Below, one piece after another: positions 1 to 8,824 of a stretch of DNA of 63,855 bases (its first letter is position 1; each line of letters starts with the position of its first letter). This stretch comes from Bacillota bacterium. Lineage in GTDB: Bacteria; Bacillota; Clostridia; Acetivibrionales; DSM-1351. The position numbers and the translations under genes were made by a program. The notes under the pieces are model-generated. The model searched no databases, was not told the origin of the DNA, and was given only the letters and a program-made list of their open reading frames with translations. Location: the NCBI GenBank assembly GCA_023393115.1, contig JAEWMS010000034.1, forward strand, positions 1-63,855, read 5' to 3'.

Positions 1-251
1 CTGTCAGACTGCTAAGCCACATATTGGAGGGATTGAATTACACAAAGTTGTATAAGGCTTACTCTTCTACAGGAAGAAAACCAGCAGTTGACCCAAAGAC
101 TATGTTCAAGGTAATAACATATGCAAATTCAAATAACATATACTCCAGCAGAAAAATTGAAACTGCATGCAAAAGAGATATCAATTTCATGTGGTTGCTC
201 CAAGGTGAATCAAAACCAGATCACTCAACTATAGCTAGATTCCGTAAGGAT
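1..251 (+). pseudogene. IS1182-family transposase, N-terminal fragment
   Basis: The reading frame is open from the left window edge and reads VRLLSHILEGLNYTKLY, then a stretch with GRKPAVDPKTMFK, SSRKIE, RDINFMWLLQGE and DHSTIARFRKD. This is the typical N-terminal (DUF772-type) region of IS1182-family DDE transposases. Family likeness stops at about position 250, after roughly 80 residues. From there the DNA belongs to the opposite-strand transposase remnant, and the frame runs on into unrelated residues to a stop at 344. Full IS1182 transposases are about 450-550 residues, so this copy is truncated by a junction and cannot be active. The true start lies left of the window. Confidence 0.75.
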
Positions 252-1108
252 TGCTCTATCGTTGTCACATTGTTAATTCGGAATTCCGTAACAAGCCTAC
301 TTTGCAGAGTTTCCCACAGACGTTCTACTCTGCCTTTTGCTTGAGGAGAAGATGCAGGAAACATTTCAATACCGAGCTCATCCATTATACGTCCAAATTG
401 AGTTACTGACCTATGCATACCCTTAAGCTGCTCCTCGATGGTTAGAGAGTTCTCCTTATTGGCTGCAGGAAAAAACACACTATATTTATCAGGGTACAAG
501 CTCAGAGGAATTCCGAAGTTTTTAAGTGTTTGTCTAGTAACTTCTAAGTAACCAAGAAGGCACTCATGCTCACACATGTACAAACCTGTTACGGATCCAG
601 TAGCATCGTCAATAAAGCCATGAAGTGAATATTTTTTGCCACATCCGAACCAATCATGTGGAGTTCCATCAGCCTGAAGCATCATTCCAGATGCAGGTTT
701 TCTTTTCCTCCGATTATGCTTTTTGGGTTTGCGATGCTTCTTTGGGCTTTTGATGTTTGAAGCATCTAAGATATCATAAAGGGCAGAATATGATATCTTA
801 ATATTTTCATACTCTTCCAGTAACTCTTGAAAGTGTAAAAAATTAGCCTCCTGATACTTGTATGATTTTTTTAGTTCCACAATTTGTTTGGCAATCGTGT
901 CATCTTTAGTGTGAGCTGGCTTACGACCTCTATTTCCATGGATAACTGATTCAACACCGTGTTCTTTAACCTCCTTTTTTAACTGTTTGATACGGCGTTC
1001 TGAGAGTCCTAAAGCTATGGCTGCCTCAGCTACTGTGAATTTACCCTCTAATGCACAAGTGATGACATGTAACTTCTTTAATTCATCTTTAGTCATTAAA
1101 TATACCAT
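221..1108 (-). pseudogene. ISNCY/IS1202-like DDE transposase, C-terminally truncated
   Basis: The protein has an N-terminal helix-turn-helix (about residues 20-50, VAEAAIALGLSERRIKQLKK), a basic linker (about 122-138) and an rve-type integrase core. The catalytic acidic residues are recognisable: D147 in QADGTPHDWFG, D207 in LYPDKYSVFF, and E262 in AKGRVERLWETLQ. Members of this family (ISNCY/IS1202, 'integrase catalytic region') usually run beyond 400 residues. Here the frame ends at residue 295, just where the IS1182 fragment on the other strand begins, so the C-terminal domain and the far inverted repeat are missing. The DDE core is intact but the element is very probably dead. The start may be the second Met at 1096. 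Confidence 0.75.
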
Positions 1109-1226
1109 TCCCTTATATTACCATTATTAGTGATAGGGTGAAATTATCACAAATTAAAGACAGACAGCTTAAGGTCGGATACAAGAGATTTTATGTAAGA
1201 AAAAAGTATTAGTTGGAGGGATAATA

Positions 1227-1697
1227 TTGATCAGAGAAATCATATTAGATAGGTGTCTGGCTTATATAGCACATGAGAATCTATCAAAAATGGAGTACAT
1301 ATTTCAATATGACAAAGTCGATATAGCAAAACAGTTTATAAAGGATACAATGGAGTTAGACCCTGACATTCAGCCTTTTGATGATATTAGAAAGAATGTC
1401 TGCTACATTGTAAGTCATATGAGAATTGAGTTTTCAGACGATGAAACAGAATTTTATAATACAGTTTTCAACAGACTGCTGTTTTTAGAAGGATTGCCAA
1501 GGAAAGAGTATGAAATTTTATATAATAAGGTGCAAGGGCTATACCAAAAGATTGATAACTTAAAAGCACAAATCCAAACCAAAGAAACAGAGATTAAAAC
1601 TAAGGAACATGAGAGTGAACAACTTTTTGATATTTTAGAAAGGAAGATAAATAGGCTCCGAAATAAATGTCAATCATTTAAAAGTGAACTACAGTAA
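1227..1697 (+). CDS. N-terminal part of a split DUF4209-like gene (coiled coil)
   Basis: Starts at TTG 1227, with GGAGGG 6-7 bases upstream. The 156 residues are charged and probably helical; about residues 100-145 (KVQGLYQKIDNLKAQIQTKE and onward) look like a coiled coil. I do not recognise this half by itself. The TAA at 1695-1697 is in the same frame as the downstream 401-residue reading frame. The 42 codons between the stop and that frame's first possible TTG are open and protein-like (VEIFPKLDYEGRKCRHY, then LLDAELNEIQ). No ribosome-binding site precedes the second part. The likely history is one gene of about 600 codons (1227-3029) broken by a nonsense mutation; stop readthrough is the alternative. 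Confidence 0.6.
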   Translation: MIREIILDRCLAYIAHENLSKMEYIFQYDKVDIAKQFIKDTMELDPDIQPFDDIRKNVCYIVSHMRIEFSDDETEFYNTVFNRLLFLEGLPRKEYEILYNKVQGLYQKIDNLKAQIQTKETEIKTKEHESEQLFDILERKINRLRNKCQSFKSELQ

Positions 1698-1823
1698 AAG
1701 GAAACGATTGCAGTTGAGATATTTCCAAAGCTTGATTATGAAGGGAGAAAATGCAGGCATTATAAGCAGTTATTAGATGCTGAATTAAATGAAATACAAA
1801 GTATCGATTTAAAGAAAAAAGCT

Positions 1824-3029
1824 TTGTCAATCTGCTCCAGAATAGCATCCGACGACAGCAACTACAAGTATTATATATCTTCTTTAGAGGATAGTGAAGC
1901 TGTGTTTCTGCCTGACTGTGACTATAGCATATCAGTGAAGTTTGCTAAAGAGATGAATGAATTTATTGAGAAGTTCGATAAATTTACTTTTGATGCAGAA
2001 GCGTTTAAAGAAGCCAGCTCAGAATATCCATACCACTCCAACATTATTGAGAGTCTAAGGAATAACTCAATTGTAGAATATAAAGACTTTTTAGCAAGGT
2101 ATATTCAAGAAAAGAGTATCTGTGAATATATAATTGAAAGTGTTAATAATAACCACGTTATTCATAAAAGACTTGATGTACTGAAAGGAGCTTTAGAAAA
2201 CTATAAAAGCAAGCAATATTTATCGTTTGTAAATATTGCGGCTATACAAATTGAGGGTATGTTTTATGATTATTGTTTTGAAATGGACATTCAACCTAAG
2301 AAGCTGAACTCATTTACTATTAATACAAAATTGGATAGATTACACGATAAACAGGTCTTTAATGCTTATGAGTACTTTGCTTTTGACTTTCCTTTGATAA
2401 GGAATAAAGTAGCACATGGTTTATTAACAAATGGAGAAGATATAATCGAAATTGAGAAAATAGCTCATGAAACCTTATTAGATTTACAATATTTGGTTTA
2501 CATATTTCAAACGAATAAAAAGTTTTCTTATAGTTCACCTTTAGAGTTTATTGAAGCATATAAGAACTCAAATAAAAATGGATATGCTATCCATTCAAGA
2601 ATAAATAATACCGACCCAAAAGATGAATGTCTGCATTCTCATATAAAAAGCTATAGATATAACATTACCCCACACGCCCCATTGAACAATTTACAATGGA
2701 TACTAAATCCAATGTATGATGAAGTATATCAGTTCTATGAAATATCAAAAGAACATGAAGAAACAAGAAATCGCCTGTTAAGTTGCGACTTTATTCAATT
2801 TATTGGTAACAAAATAAACAAACATCTCACTCCGATAGGGCTTACATCACATGATGAAGGAATTGTTGAAGAACTTGAAACATGGGTTCAGCTACTTAAA
2901 CCTATTATATGTTATTGCAAGGACAATAATATAAGTGAAGAAGTTATTAAAAAGGTAATTAGCCTCAAAGAGTTAATAGAGAATAATATTATGAGTTATA
3001 AGCAAAGTGTCTATTCTACAAATCAATAG
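1824..3029 (+). CDS. C-terminal part of the split gene, DUF4209-like with RNxxxHG motif
   Basis: The frame is open from 1698. The first possible start (TTG 1824) has no Shine-Dalgarno sequence, which supports its being the distal half of the gene beginning at 1227. Residues 193-199 of this part read RNKVAHG. This matches the RNxxxHG signature of the DUF4209 family and also satisfies the Rx4-6H pattern of HEPN-type RNases. It is preceded by a helical stretch (about 140-190) that would supply the HEPN bundle. HEPN proteins often act as toxins or in phage defence, but no partner gene survives next to it. Function is unknown; the location beside transposase remnants fits an acquired gene that is decaying. 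Confidence 0.55.
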   Translation: MSICSRIASDDSNYKYYISSLEDSEAVFLPDCDYSISVKFAKEMNEFIEKFDKFTFDAEAFKEASSEYPYHSNIIESLRNNSIVEYKDFLARYIQEKSICEYIIESVNNNHVIHKRLDVLKGALENYKSKQYLSFVNIAAIQIEGMFYDYCFEMDIQPKKLNSFTINTKLDRLHDKQVFNAYEYFAFDFPLIRNKVAHGLLTNGEDIIEIEKIAHETLLDLQYLVYIFQTNKKFSYSSPLEFIEAYKNSNKNGYAIHSRINNTDPKDECLHSHIKSYRYNITPHAPLNNLQWILNPMYDEVYQFYEISKEHEETRNRLLSCDFIQFIGNKINKHLTPIGLTSHDEGIVEELETWVQLLKPIICYCKDNNISEEVIKKVISLKELIENNIMSYKQSVYSTNQ

Positions 3030-3557
3030 GAGGAATTGCATAAAAAGAGCCTTGTAGAACCCATTTTAAGAAGGTTTTCTCTGAAATTGAGGCTGTGAGA
3101 AGTAGTGTGTAACCATAAAACTTCTCACAGCCTCTTGAAAGGCCTATGAACTTATCTTCCCCGTATAACACTACATCTGGCAGATTAAACTTAAACCACA
3201 GAATTACATCAACAGGTCGGTAAAGCTTCTACAGGTGCAGAAATAATAAAACCTGTTCATAAAACCATCAGCGAGACTTGATTTTACTTGGTATTCGACA
3301 CAAAAACTCAATAGGAATGTGACCGTGAGCCCTCTATTTATTAGGGTTTCGGAAATAATACTGTGTACATTATGCTGTGTATAACGGACTAATAATAAAA
3401 AACGAGGATACCTACACAGTATCCATCACAGCTGCTTTACCAAAACATACTTCCCGTCACCACAATACAATCGGCCACTTCAAGAATATTTATGTATTCA
3501 AGGCATAAAGAAACCCCTTAAAAACACTAAGTTCTCAAGGGGTTATACCTGTTATTA
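3030..3557. other. 528-bp gap: scarred intergenic DNA with a perfect 15-bp stem
   Basis: No convincing gene. Just after the preceding stop there is AGGAGG followed by a TTG-started frame of 20 codons (MHKKSLVEPILRRF, then seven residues), which looks like the beginning of a lost downstream gene. Positions 3089-3103 (gaggctgtgagaagt) and 3120-3134 are perfect reverse complements around a 16-base loop. The stem has no T-tract on either side, so it may be an IS-end scar rather than a terminator. The rest, 3140-3500, shows nothing I can assign. Confidence 0.5.
3512..3544 (-). terminator. Terminator of the reverse rubrerythrin gene
   Basis: AACCCCTT (3512-3519) pairs with AAGGGGTT (3537-3544). 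On the minus strand the stem is followed by TTCTTTATG. It lies 14 bases past the stop of the gene ending at 3558. Confidence 0.6.
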
Positions 3558-4106
3558 CTATTTTCCAAAGTATCTGTCCAACAATCCCTTAAATCCTGCG
3601 CCGTGTCTTGCTTCGTCCTTACACATTTCATGCACTGTGTCATGGATTGCATCCAGGTTAAGCTGTTTTGCCCTTGTAGCCAGATCCTTCTTGCCCTTGC
3701 AAGCCCCGGCCTCAGCTTCAAATCTTAATTGAAGGTTCTTCTTTGTATCAGCATGAACCACTTCACCCAGCAACTCAGCAAATTTAGCTGCATGCTCTGC
3801 TTCTTCCCAAGCAGCAAGCTTGTAAAAAGCACCTATTTCGGGATAGCCTTCACGCTCAGCCTGTCTTGCCATAGCAAGGTACATACCTACTTCTGTACAT
3901 TCACCCATGAAATTAGCTCTCAAGCCTTCAAGGATTTCTGCGTCTACGCCAGCTGCCACACCGATTCTGTGTTCATCAGCCCACTGAGCAGAAGTTTCGG
4001 TCTGCTCAATAAATTTTTCTTTGGCAGCCTTACACTGAGGGCAGTTGTCAGGTGCTGTATCACCTGTATGTACATATCCGCAAATAGAACAAACAAATTT
4101 CTTCAT
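3558..4106 (-). CDS. Reverse rubrerythrin
   Basis: 182 residues with the 'reverse' domain order: an N-terminal rubredoxin-like FeS4 site (C6-x2-C9 and C22-x2-C25) followed by a ferritin-like diiron domain. The diiron ligand motifs are visible in GECTEVGMYL, EEAEHAAKF and DEARHGAGF. Reverse rubrerythrins in clostridia serve as terminal components of NADH-dependent peroxide and oxygen reduction in the cytoplasm. The start has a good ribosome-binding site (GGAGG about 8 bases upstream). The gene is monocistronic, with its own terminator. In other clostridia such genes are PerR-controlled; I see no clear PerR box here, but there is a pair of direct repeats upstream. Confidence 0.9.
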   Translation of the reverse strand: MKKFVCSICGYVHTGDTAPDNCPQCKAAKEKFIEQTETSAQWADEHRIGVAAGVDAEILEGLRANFMGECTEVGMYLAMARQAEREGYPEIGAFYKLAAWEEAEHAAKFAELLGEVVHADTKKNLQLRFEAEAGACKGKKDLATRAKQLNLDAIHDTVHEMCKDEARHGAGFKGLLDRYFGK

Positions 4107-4232
4107 AGTAATAAATCCTCCATTATGTATTAATGTTTATTTAATATTTAAATTTTTCCACTTTAAGCGGAACGATAATATATGTACCACATAAAACCAA
4201 CGTTTAAACAAAATATTTCGTTTCCACATAAT

Positions 4233-4269
4233 AAACACTTAATACTATATAGCAAACACTTAATACTAT
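4233..4269. repeat. Two identical 16-bp direct repeats, 21-bp period
   Basis: The word aaacacttaatactat occurs at 4233-4248 and again at 4254-4269, so the copies lie on the same face of the helix, two turns apart. They sit about 130 bp upstream of the reverse rubrerythrin start and just past the stop of the CDF gene. This may be a tandem regulator-binding site for the rubrerythrin promoter; the regulator is unknown. Confidence 0.5.
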
Positions 4270-4299
4270 TAACGAGATTCTCAGAATTTCTTTTATACG

Positions 4300-5157
4300 T
4301 CAGCAGGGATTAATATGCACTACCGCATCCTTAACCCCCTTGATGTCCTTAACTCTTGCCTTAATCTCCGAGGCTATCTTATGACTTTCGTTAACTGACA
4401 TTTCACCATCCACCGATACCTTTATGAGCAGTATATAACCTGCTCCCACAGGTTTGGCGTTAATGCTGTCAATGTGATCAACACCATTTATTTTACTAAC
4501 AAGATTATAGGTATTCTCCTTAAAAACGGGGTCGATATCGGTATCCATCAACACCTTAAAAGAACTTATAAATATTTTGATTCCGGTATAAAATATCCAG
4601 AGCGAAATACCTAAACCCACGGCACCGTCAACCCAACTGAAGCCAAAATAGCCCATTATAATACCTATCAACGTTCCGGTTGTGACAAATACATCATTTC
4701 TGTGGTCTTCGGAGTTTGCCAGAACCAACAGGTTTTCCAATATCTTTCCCACACGATTTGTATAAATAAACAGTATGAGTTTTACCACGATGGTGACTAC
4801 TGCCACGGTAATTAAGAACCAGGAGGTTTCAAAGGCTGATTTATTGATAATTGAGGATAGCGAACTTTTGAATATTGTAAAGGATATGAACATCAAAGAT
4901 AAACTGATAATCATGGAAAAAATGTATTCGGCCTTGCCGTGCCCATAGGGATGGTCCTTGTCCTCCGGTCTGCTTGCAATAGTATTGCCCACCAGAGTCA
5001 TAACTGAGGCGAATACGTCCCCGGCACTGTTAAAGCCATCTGCTATCATAGCCTGACTTCTGCTTAAAAAACCCGCCGTCAACTTAATTGAAAGAAGAAA
5101 TATATTGGCGACTATGCCAAGTAAGGCAACTTTTTTTGTGGTTTTAAATCTGTCCAT
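4300..5157 (-). CDS. Cation diffusion facilitator (CDF) metal exporter, possibly Mn(II)
   Basis: 285 residues with the CDF layout: about six membrane helices (roughly residues 10-200) and a cytoplasmic ferredoxin-like C-terminal domain (about 210-285, INGVDHIDSINAKPVG to VVHINPC). The transport-site motifs are N43-x3-D47 in the second helix (ADGFNSAGD) and D151-x3-D155 in the fifth (EDHRND). An N-D/D-D site resembles manganese-type (MntE-like) members more than the H/D zinc exporters, so Mn(II) is my guess; Fe(II) is the alternative. The start has AGGAGG 6 bases upstream. The gene stands alone, behind a tandem repeat in its leader. Confidence 0.85.
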   Translation of the reverse strand: MDRFKTTKKVALLGIVANIFLLSIKLTAGFLSRSQAMIADGFNSAGDVFASVMTLVGNTIASRPEDKDHPYGHGKAEYIFSMIISLSLMFISFTIFKSSLSSIINKSAFETSWFLITVAVVTIVVKLILFIYTNRVGKILENLLVLANSEDHRNDVFVTTGTLIGIIMGYFGFSWVDGAVGLGISLWIFYTGIKIFISSFKVLMDTDIDPVFKENTYNLVSKINGVDHIDSINAKPVGAGYILLIKVSVDGEMSVNESHKIASEIKARVKDIKGVKDAVVHINPC

Positions 5158-5175
5158 TTTTCCTCCTGATCATTT

Positions 5176-5211
5176 CATACATATCATACATATCATACAT
5201 ATCATACATAT
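5176..5211. repeat. Four tandem copies of a 9-bp unit in the CDF leader
   Basis: The unit catacatat is repeated four times exactly (5176-5184, 5185-5193, 5194-5202, 5203-5211). It lies 10 bp upstream of the AGGAGG of the CDF gene, in its presumed 5' untranslated region. Such arrays can change copy number by slippage. Confidence 0.85.
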
Positions 5212-5290
5212 GTAACATTATGACAATGCCACCCGGTAAACACCATAGATACTAATAATTCCCTGACAATATTTCATTCTAGCCGAAATT

Positions 5291-6547
5291 TTATAGAAAC
5301 TGATGCATTATCAGATGAATTGCCAGCCCCGCCAAACCACCTATGACAGTTCCGTTTATTCTTATATACTGAAGGTCGGCCCCCACCTGAACCTCCAGTT
5401 TGTCAACCATATCCTCTGCCTTCCAGCTATCCATTGTGTCATATATCAATGAGCCGACCTTATCTCCGTAAAGAGACACCATTTCCCCAGCAATATCTAT
5501 TACTGCGGCATCAATGTTTGCTCTCATACCGGTGTTATTTTCTATACCTCTTGAAATCATATCCAGAACATTCAGGATTTTGCTATTGAGTTTCCTCTCA
5601 TCCTTCAGGAAAGTATTTTTTATCTCTGTCAAAGTATCGGTCAAGTTGTCCAGCAAGTCATTAAAGGCTTCTGAAGAGAGCATCTGGTTCTTTAGCTGTT
5701 CTCCTTTTTCTATAAGCTCTTCATTGCTGCGCATATCCTCTAACAGCTTTGGAAGTGCAGAAAGAATAAGTCTGTTAATCTCAGCATCTTCATCCTTATC
5801 AAGCGCTTCAATCTGAGTTAATAAATAATCCAGAATCTTCTTATAAATCAGATCACCAATAATGGGCATTGCAAGAGTTTTATTTATCCCAGCCAATATG
5901 AGCAGGGTTTTCTCTTTATTATCCCCGATATACTTATATGTAGCATTAAGTAGTGCTTTAACCAGCGGTTTATGATAGCCTCCTTCAACCACTGGACCTA
6001 TGACTCCTGCCAATGCAGGATAAAGCCTTATTCCTTCAACTTTTTTGTTTACGACCGAAGTTAAATAAACCTTCATTTTCTCATCGTCTGCCACAGTGTT
6101 AAGTATAACCGGAAGTTTCGATGCTATTCCGTTGCTCAAGGTCTCCCTGTTGTTTATAATATATGTGGAAATCTTTGAGGATACTCCAATATTATCCAGT
6201 TTGGAGCGTATGAGTTCAGGGGTAAAGAAATTGGAAACCACAAAGTTCGATAGAGCCTTGGCAATTCTTTCCTTGTTATTTTGTATTATGGCTGTATGCG
6301 GTATGATTTTCAAACCAAGAGGATGCTTGAAAAGTGCTACAACCGCAAACCAGTCTGCCAGTGCACCTACCATTGAGGCTTCAGCAAAGGCCGCAATAGA
6401 AGAAAATAGAAGACCCCGGTCCTCATATCTTTTCATTATGATAAATGTAACAGTCATGAAAGCCAAAAGTGACGTTGCAATAATTTTCATTTTTCTAAGC
6501 TTCGCTCTCAGCTTCAGTTCTTCGTTACGGTAATTATACTTTTCCAT
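5291..6547 (-). CDS. DUF445 family membrane protein
   Basis: 418 residues. A membrane helix lies near the N-terminus (about 23-41), followed by the conserved ADWFAVVALFKHPLGLKIIPHT segment. A long, mostly soluble helical middle follows, and a C-terminal glycine-rich membrane helix (GGLAGLAIHLIMHQF). The short segment around ADWFAVVALF and HPLG is diagnostic of DUF445 (YheB-like) proteins, whose biochemical role is not established. It starts 18 bases after the stop of engB (the gene ending at 6565), so the two probably share a transcript. Confidence 0.85.
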   Translation of the reverse strand: MEKYNYRNEELKLRAKLRKMKIIATSLLAFMTVTFIIMKRYEDRGLLFSSIAAFAEASMVGALADWFAVVALFKHPLGLKIIPHTAIIQNNKERIAKALSNFVVSNFFTPELIRSKLDNIGVSSKISTYIINNRETLSNGIASKLPVILNTVADDEKMKVYLTSVVNKKVEGIRLYPALAGVIGPVVEGGYHKPLVKALLNATYKYIGDNKEKTLLILAGINKTLAMPIIGDLIYKKILDYLLTQIEALDKDEDAEINRLILSALPKLLEDMRSNEELIEKGEQLKNQMLSSEAFNDLLDNLTDTLTEIKNTFLKDERKLNSKILNVLDMISRGIENNTGMRANIDAAVIDIAGEMVSLYGDKVGSLIYDTMDSWKAEDMVDKLEVQVGADLQYIRINGTVIGGLAGLAIHLIMHQFL

Positions 6548-6564
6548 TTAACCAACTCCCGAAA

Positions 6565-7215
6565 CTAATCCTCAGTCTCTGCTTCCTTTATTGGATTTGT
6601 ACTATTCAAGCCGCTGTCCAGAACTTTTGCCAGGTCAGCATCGATTTCGCTCCATACAGCTTCCAGTCCAATACGCTTTTCAGAGGAAAAGGGTATCACT
6701 TTAACAGTATTGTCCAGTTGAAGGACCTTCTTAATATCATTTATTCTTGGATTTATCTGAGATCTACTAATCTTATCTGCCTTTGTAGCAATTATTTGCG
6801 TATTGAGTCCAAATCCTCTGAGCCATTGATACATAGTTATGTCATCCTTGCTTGGAGAATGTCGTATATCAACAAGCATTACAATAAGCTTAAGATTATT
6901 CCCCTTTCTGGAGTACAAATATGTTTCAATTATATTTTCCCAGGAGGCTTTCATATCCTTGGACACATTGGCGAAGCCATAGCCGGGTAAATCCACCAAA
7001 TAAAAGTTGTCATTTACATTATAGAAATTTATCTGTCTTGTCTTTCCCGGGGTAGCTCCAACCCTGGCTAAACTTTTCCTGTTCACCAAAGTATTAATTA
7101 TGGAGGACTTCCCCACATTGGATCTTCCTACAAAAGCTATTTCAGGGTAGCCTGTAGCAGGATATTGGTTAGGTTTAACAGCTGTAATTACATGCTCGGC
7201 TTTCTTTACTATCAT
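6565..7215 (-). CDS. engB: Ribosome-biogenesis GTPase EngB/YsxC
   Basis: 216 residues with all TrmE-Era-EngA-YsxC GTPase motifs: G1 GRSNVGKS (30-37), G2 around ATPGKT (54-59), G3 DLPGYG (75-80) and G4 TKAD (144-147). The FANVSK segment after G3 and the short length are typical of EngB, an essential GTPase in 50S ribosomal subunit assembly. In many Firmicutes the gene follows lonA; here it instead leads a DUF445 gene. A 21-residue acidic tail after GLNSTNP is not part of the G domain. Confidence 0.95.
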   Translation of the reverse strand: MIVKKAEHVITAVKPNQYPATGYPEIAFVGRSNVGKSSIINTLVNRKSLARVGATPGKTRQINFYNVNDNFYLVDLPGYGFANVSKDMKASWENIIETYLYSRKGNNLKLIVMLVDIRHSPSKDDITMYQWLRGFGLNTQIIATKADKISRSQINPRINDIKKVLQLDNTVKVIPFSSEKRIGLEAVWSEIDADLAKVLDSGLNSTNPIKEAETED

Positions 7216-7318
7216 ATATACAAATTCTCCTTATAAGTAACGTTTATATTTATCACACTAATAATAATGTAAATCTTATGTCTGATTGTTTTAACTCTAT
7301 CTCGACTTAATATATTAA

Positions 7319-8680
7319 TTATACCTCAATTACTACATTTTTTATCCATTTGTCTGATTTCAAACGGATAATCGATAGTATAATCTTAGCCAGTTCTTCA
7401 GCCATAACCAGCAGTACTACCCACTGAACCTCCAATTTCAACACAAATGCACCGATAAAAGCCAGTGGAACTCCTATGAACCACATGGTAAAAGCTTCAG
7501 CCTTGAAAGCAAACCCTGCATCTCCTCCGCCTCTTAATATTCCAACGATAGCTACAATATTAGTTAAGCGTATGGGGATAATAAAAGCATTAATGTTCAA
7601 TATAAGGATAGCAGTCCTTATAACATCAGGAGTAACCTCAAAAAGGTTTGCAACCGATGGTGCTATAAAATATAGCGCTCCTCCTAAAACTACACCCCCA
7701 TAAATACATAAGGATACAAAGTTCCATGCATACCGTCGGGCCTTGTGCTCCTCTCCTGCACCTATGGCATGGCCCATAATTACCGCCGAAGCACTGGCCA
7801 TTCCGAAGCCTGCAACCAAAAACAGATTTGTTATGTTATTTGTTATTTGTACTGCTGCAAAGGCTTCTGTGCCGATTCTGCCATATGCCACCGAATAAAC
7901 AGCAAAGCCCAGTCCCCAGCAAATTTCATTAAGGATTACCGGAACCATAGTTGAAGTTACACGCTTGAACAGGTCTGATGTAACAGTTTTTAATACTTTC
8001 AGTCTTATACGCAATATATCATAGTATCTTCCGCTAACAACCAGGAAAATAACCATTTCAATAATTCTTGAAATCAGTGTTGCGGTAGCTGAGCCCTTTA
8101 CTCCCATGGCAGGGAACCCCCATAAGCCAAAAATTAAAGCAAAATTCAGCAGAGTGTTTATACCCAAAGCGAATCCGCTTATTACCATGGGCATGGTGGT
8201 CTTTCCAATACTTCTCAGGTTAACACTCACGCCAAAGCTTATTGCTGCAAATGCAAAACTGAAGCTGAAAATTCTTAAAAAATCAGAACCAAGTTCAATA
8301 ACCAACGGTTTTGTATTGAAAATAGCCACAATCTGAGCCGGAAAAATGATTCCCACAATTGAAAACAATATGGAAATCCCCACTCCCAATGCTGCTCCAA
8401 TATTGACCACCTTACCAATGTTTTCATAGTCCTTTTTTCCCCAGAACTGTGCAATATAGATACCGGCCCCGCTATGAATGGCAGCGTATATAAGAAAGAC
8501 CAGCAATCCGTACTGATTGGCTATTCCGACTGCCGCCACAGGTTCGTTCCCAAGTTTCCCCACCATTACACTGTCAACCATACTCAATGACGAAGTTATC
8601 AAGTTCTGAATTATTACCGGTATGCCGAGGGTTATAAGCTTATAATAAAAGGACTTGTCACCAAACAATATATTTTTCAT
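7319..8680 (-). CDS. MATE family multidrug/metabolite exporter
   Basis: About 453 residues with twelve predicted membrane helices and two homologous halves, as in MatE transporters. Typical features are LGIPVIIQNLITSSLSMVDSVMVG at the N-terminus (first part at about 15-35) and GTEAFAAVQITNNI in the second half. It belongs to the NorM/DinF-like group, which use Na+ or H+ gradients to export organic cations. I chose the ATG at 8680, because a run of GGGGGA lies just upstream and would overlap the alternative TTG at 8692. No regulator gene is adjacent. Confidence 0.9.
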   Translation of the reverse strand: MKNILFGDKSFYYKLITLGIPVIIQNLITSSLSMVDSVMVGKLGNEPVAAVGIANQYGLLVFLIYAAIHSGAGIYIAQFWGKKDYENIGKVVNIGAALGVGISILFSIVGIIFPAQIVAIFNTKPLVIELGSDFLRIFSFSFAFAAISFGVSVNLRSIGKTTMPMVISGFALGINTLLNFALIFGLWGFPAMGVKGSATATLISRIIEMVIFLVVSGRYYDILRIRLKVLKTVTSDLFKRVTSTMVPVILNEICWGLGFAVYSVAYGRIGTEAFAAVQITNNITNLFLVAGFGMASASAVIMGHAIGAGEEHKARRYAWNFVSLCIYGGVVLGGALYFIAPSVANLFEVTPDVIRTAILILNINAFIIPIRLTNIVAIVGILRGGGDAGFAFKAEAFTMWFIGVPLAFIGAFVLKLEVQWVVLLVMAEELAKIILSIIRLKSDKWIKNVVIEV

Positions 8681-8778
8681 TAAATCCCCCAAATAACTGT
8701 TTTTAACTCTATATTTGACTAAATATTTACCTCACGTGATTATACTACACAAATAATTAAATTACTATAAACCAATCT

Positions 8779-8814
8779 AAAAAATCCGCCGTCAAACTGA
8801 CAGGCGGATTTTTA
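8779..8814 (-). terminator. Rho-independent terminator after the acyl-CoA ligase gene
   Basis: AAAATCCGCC and GGCGGATTTT form the stem, with a T-run on both strands, so it can act in either direction. It lies just past the stop of the gene ending at 8825. Confidence 0.85.
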
Positions 8815-8824
8815 TATCAATTCA

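Noticed and set aside
5176..5211. Tandem 9-bp repeats as a replication-origin iteron array
   Set aside because: Unit is short, simple and directly abuts a ribosome-binding site; no replication gene is near.
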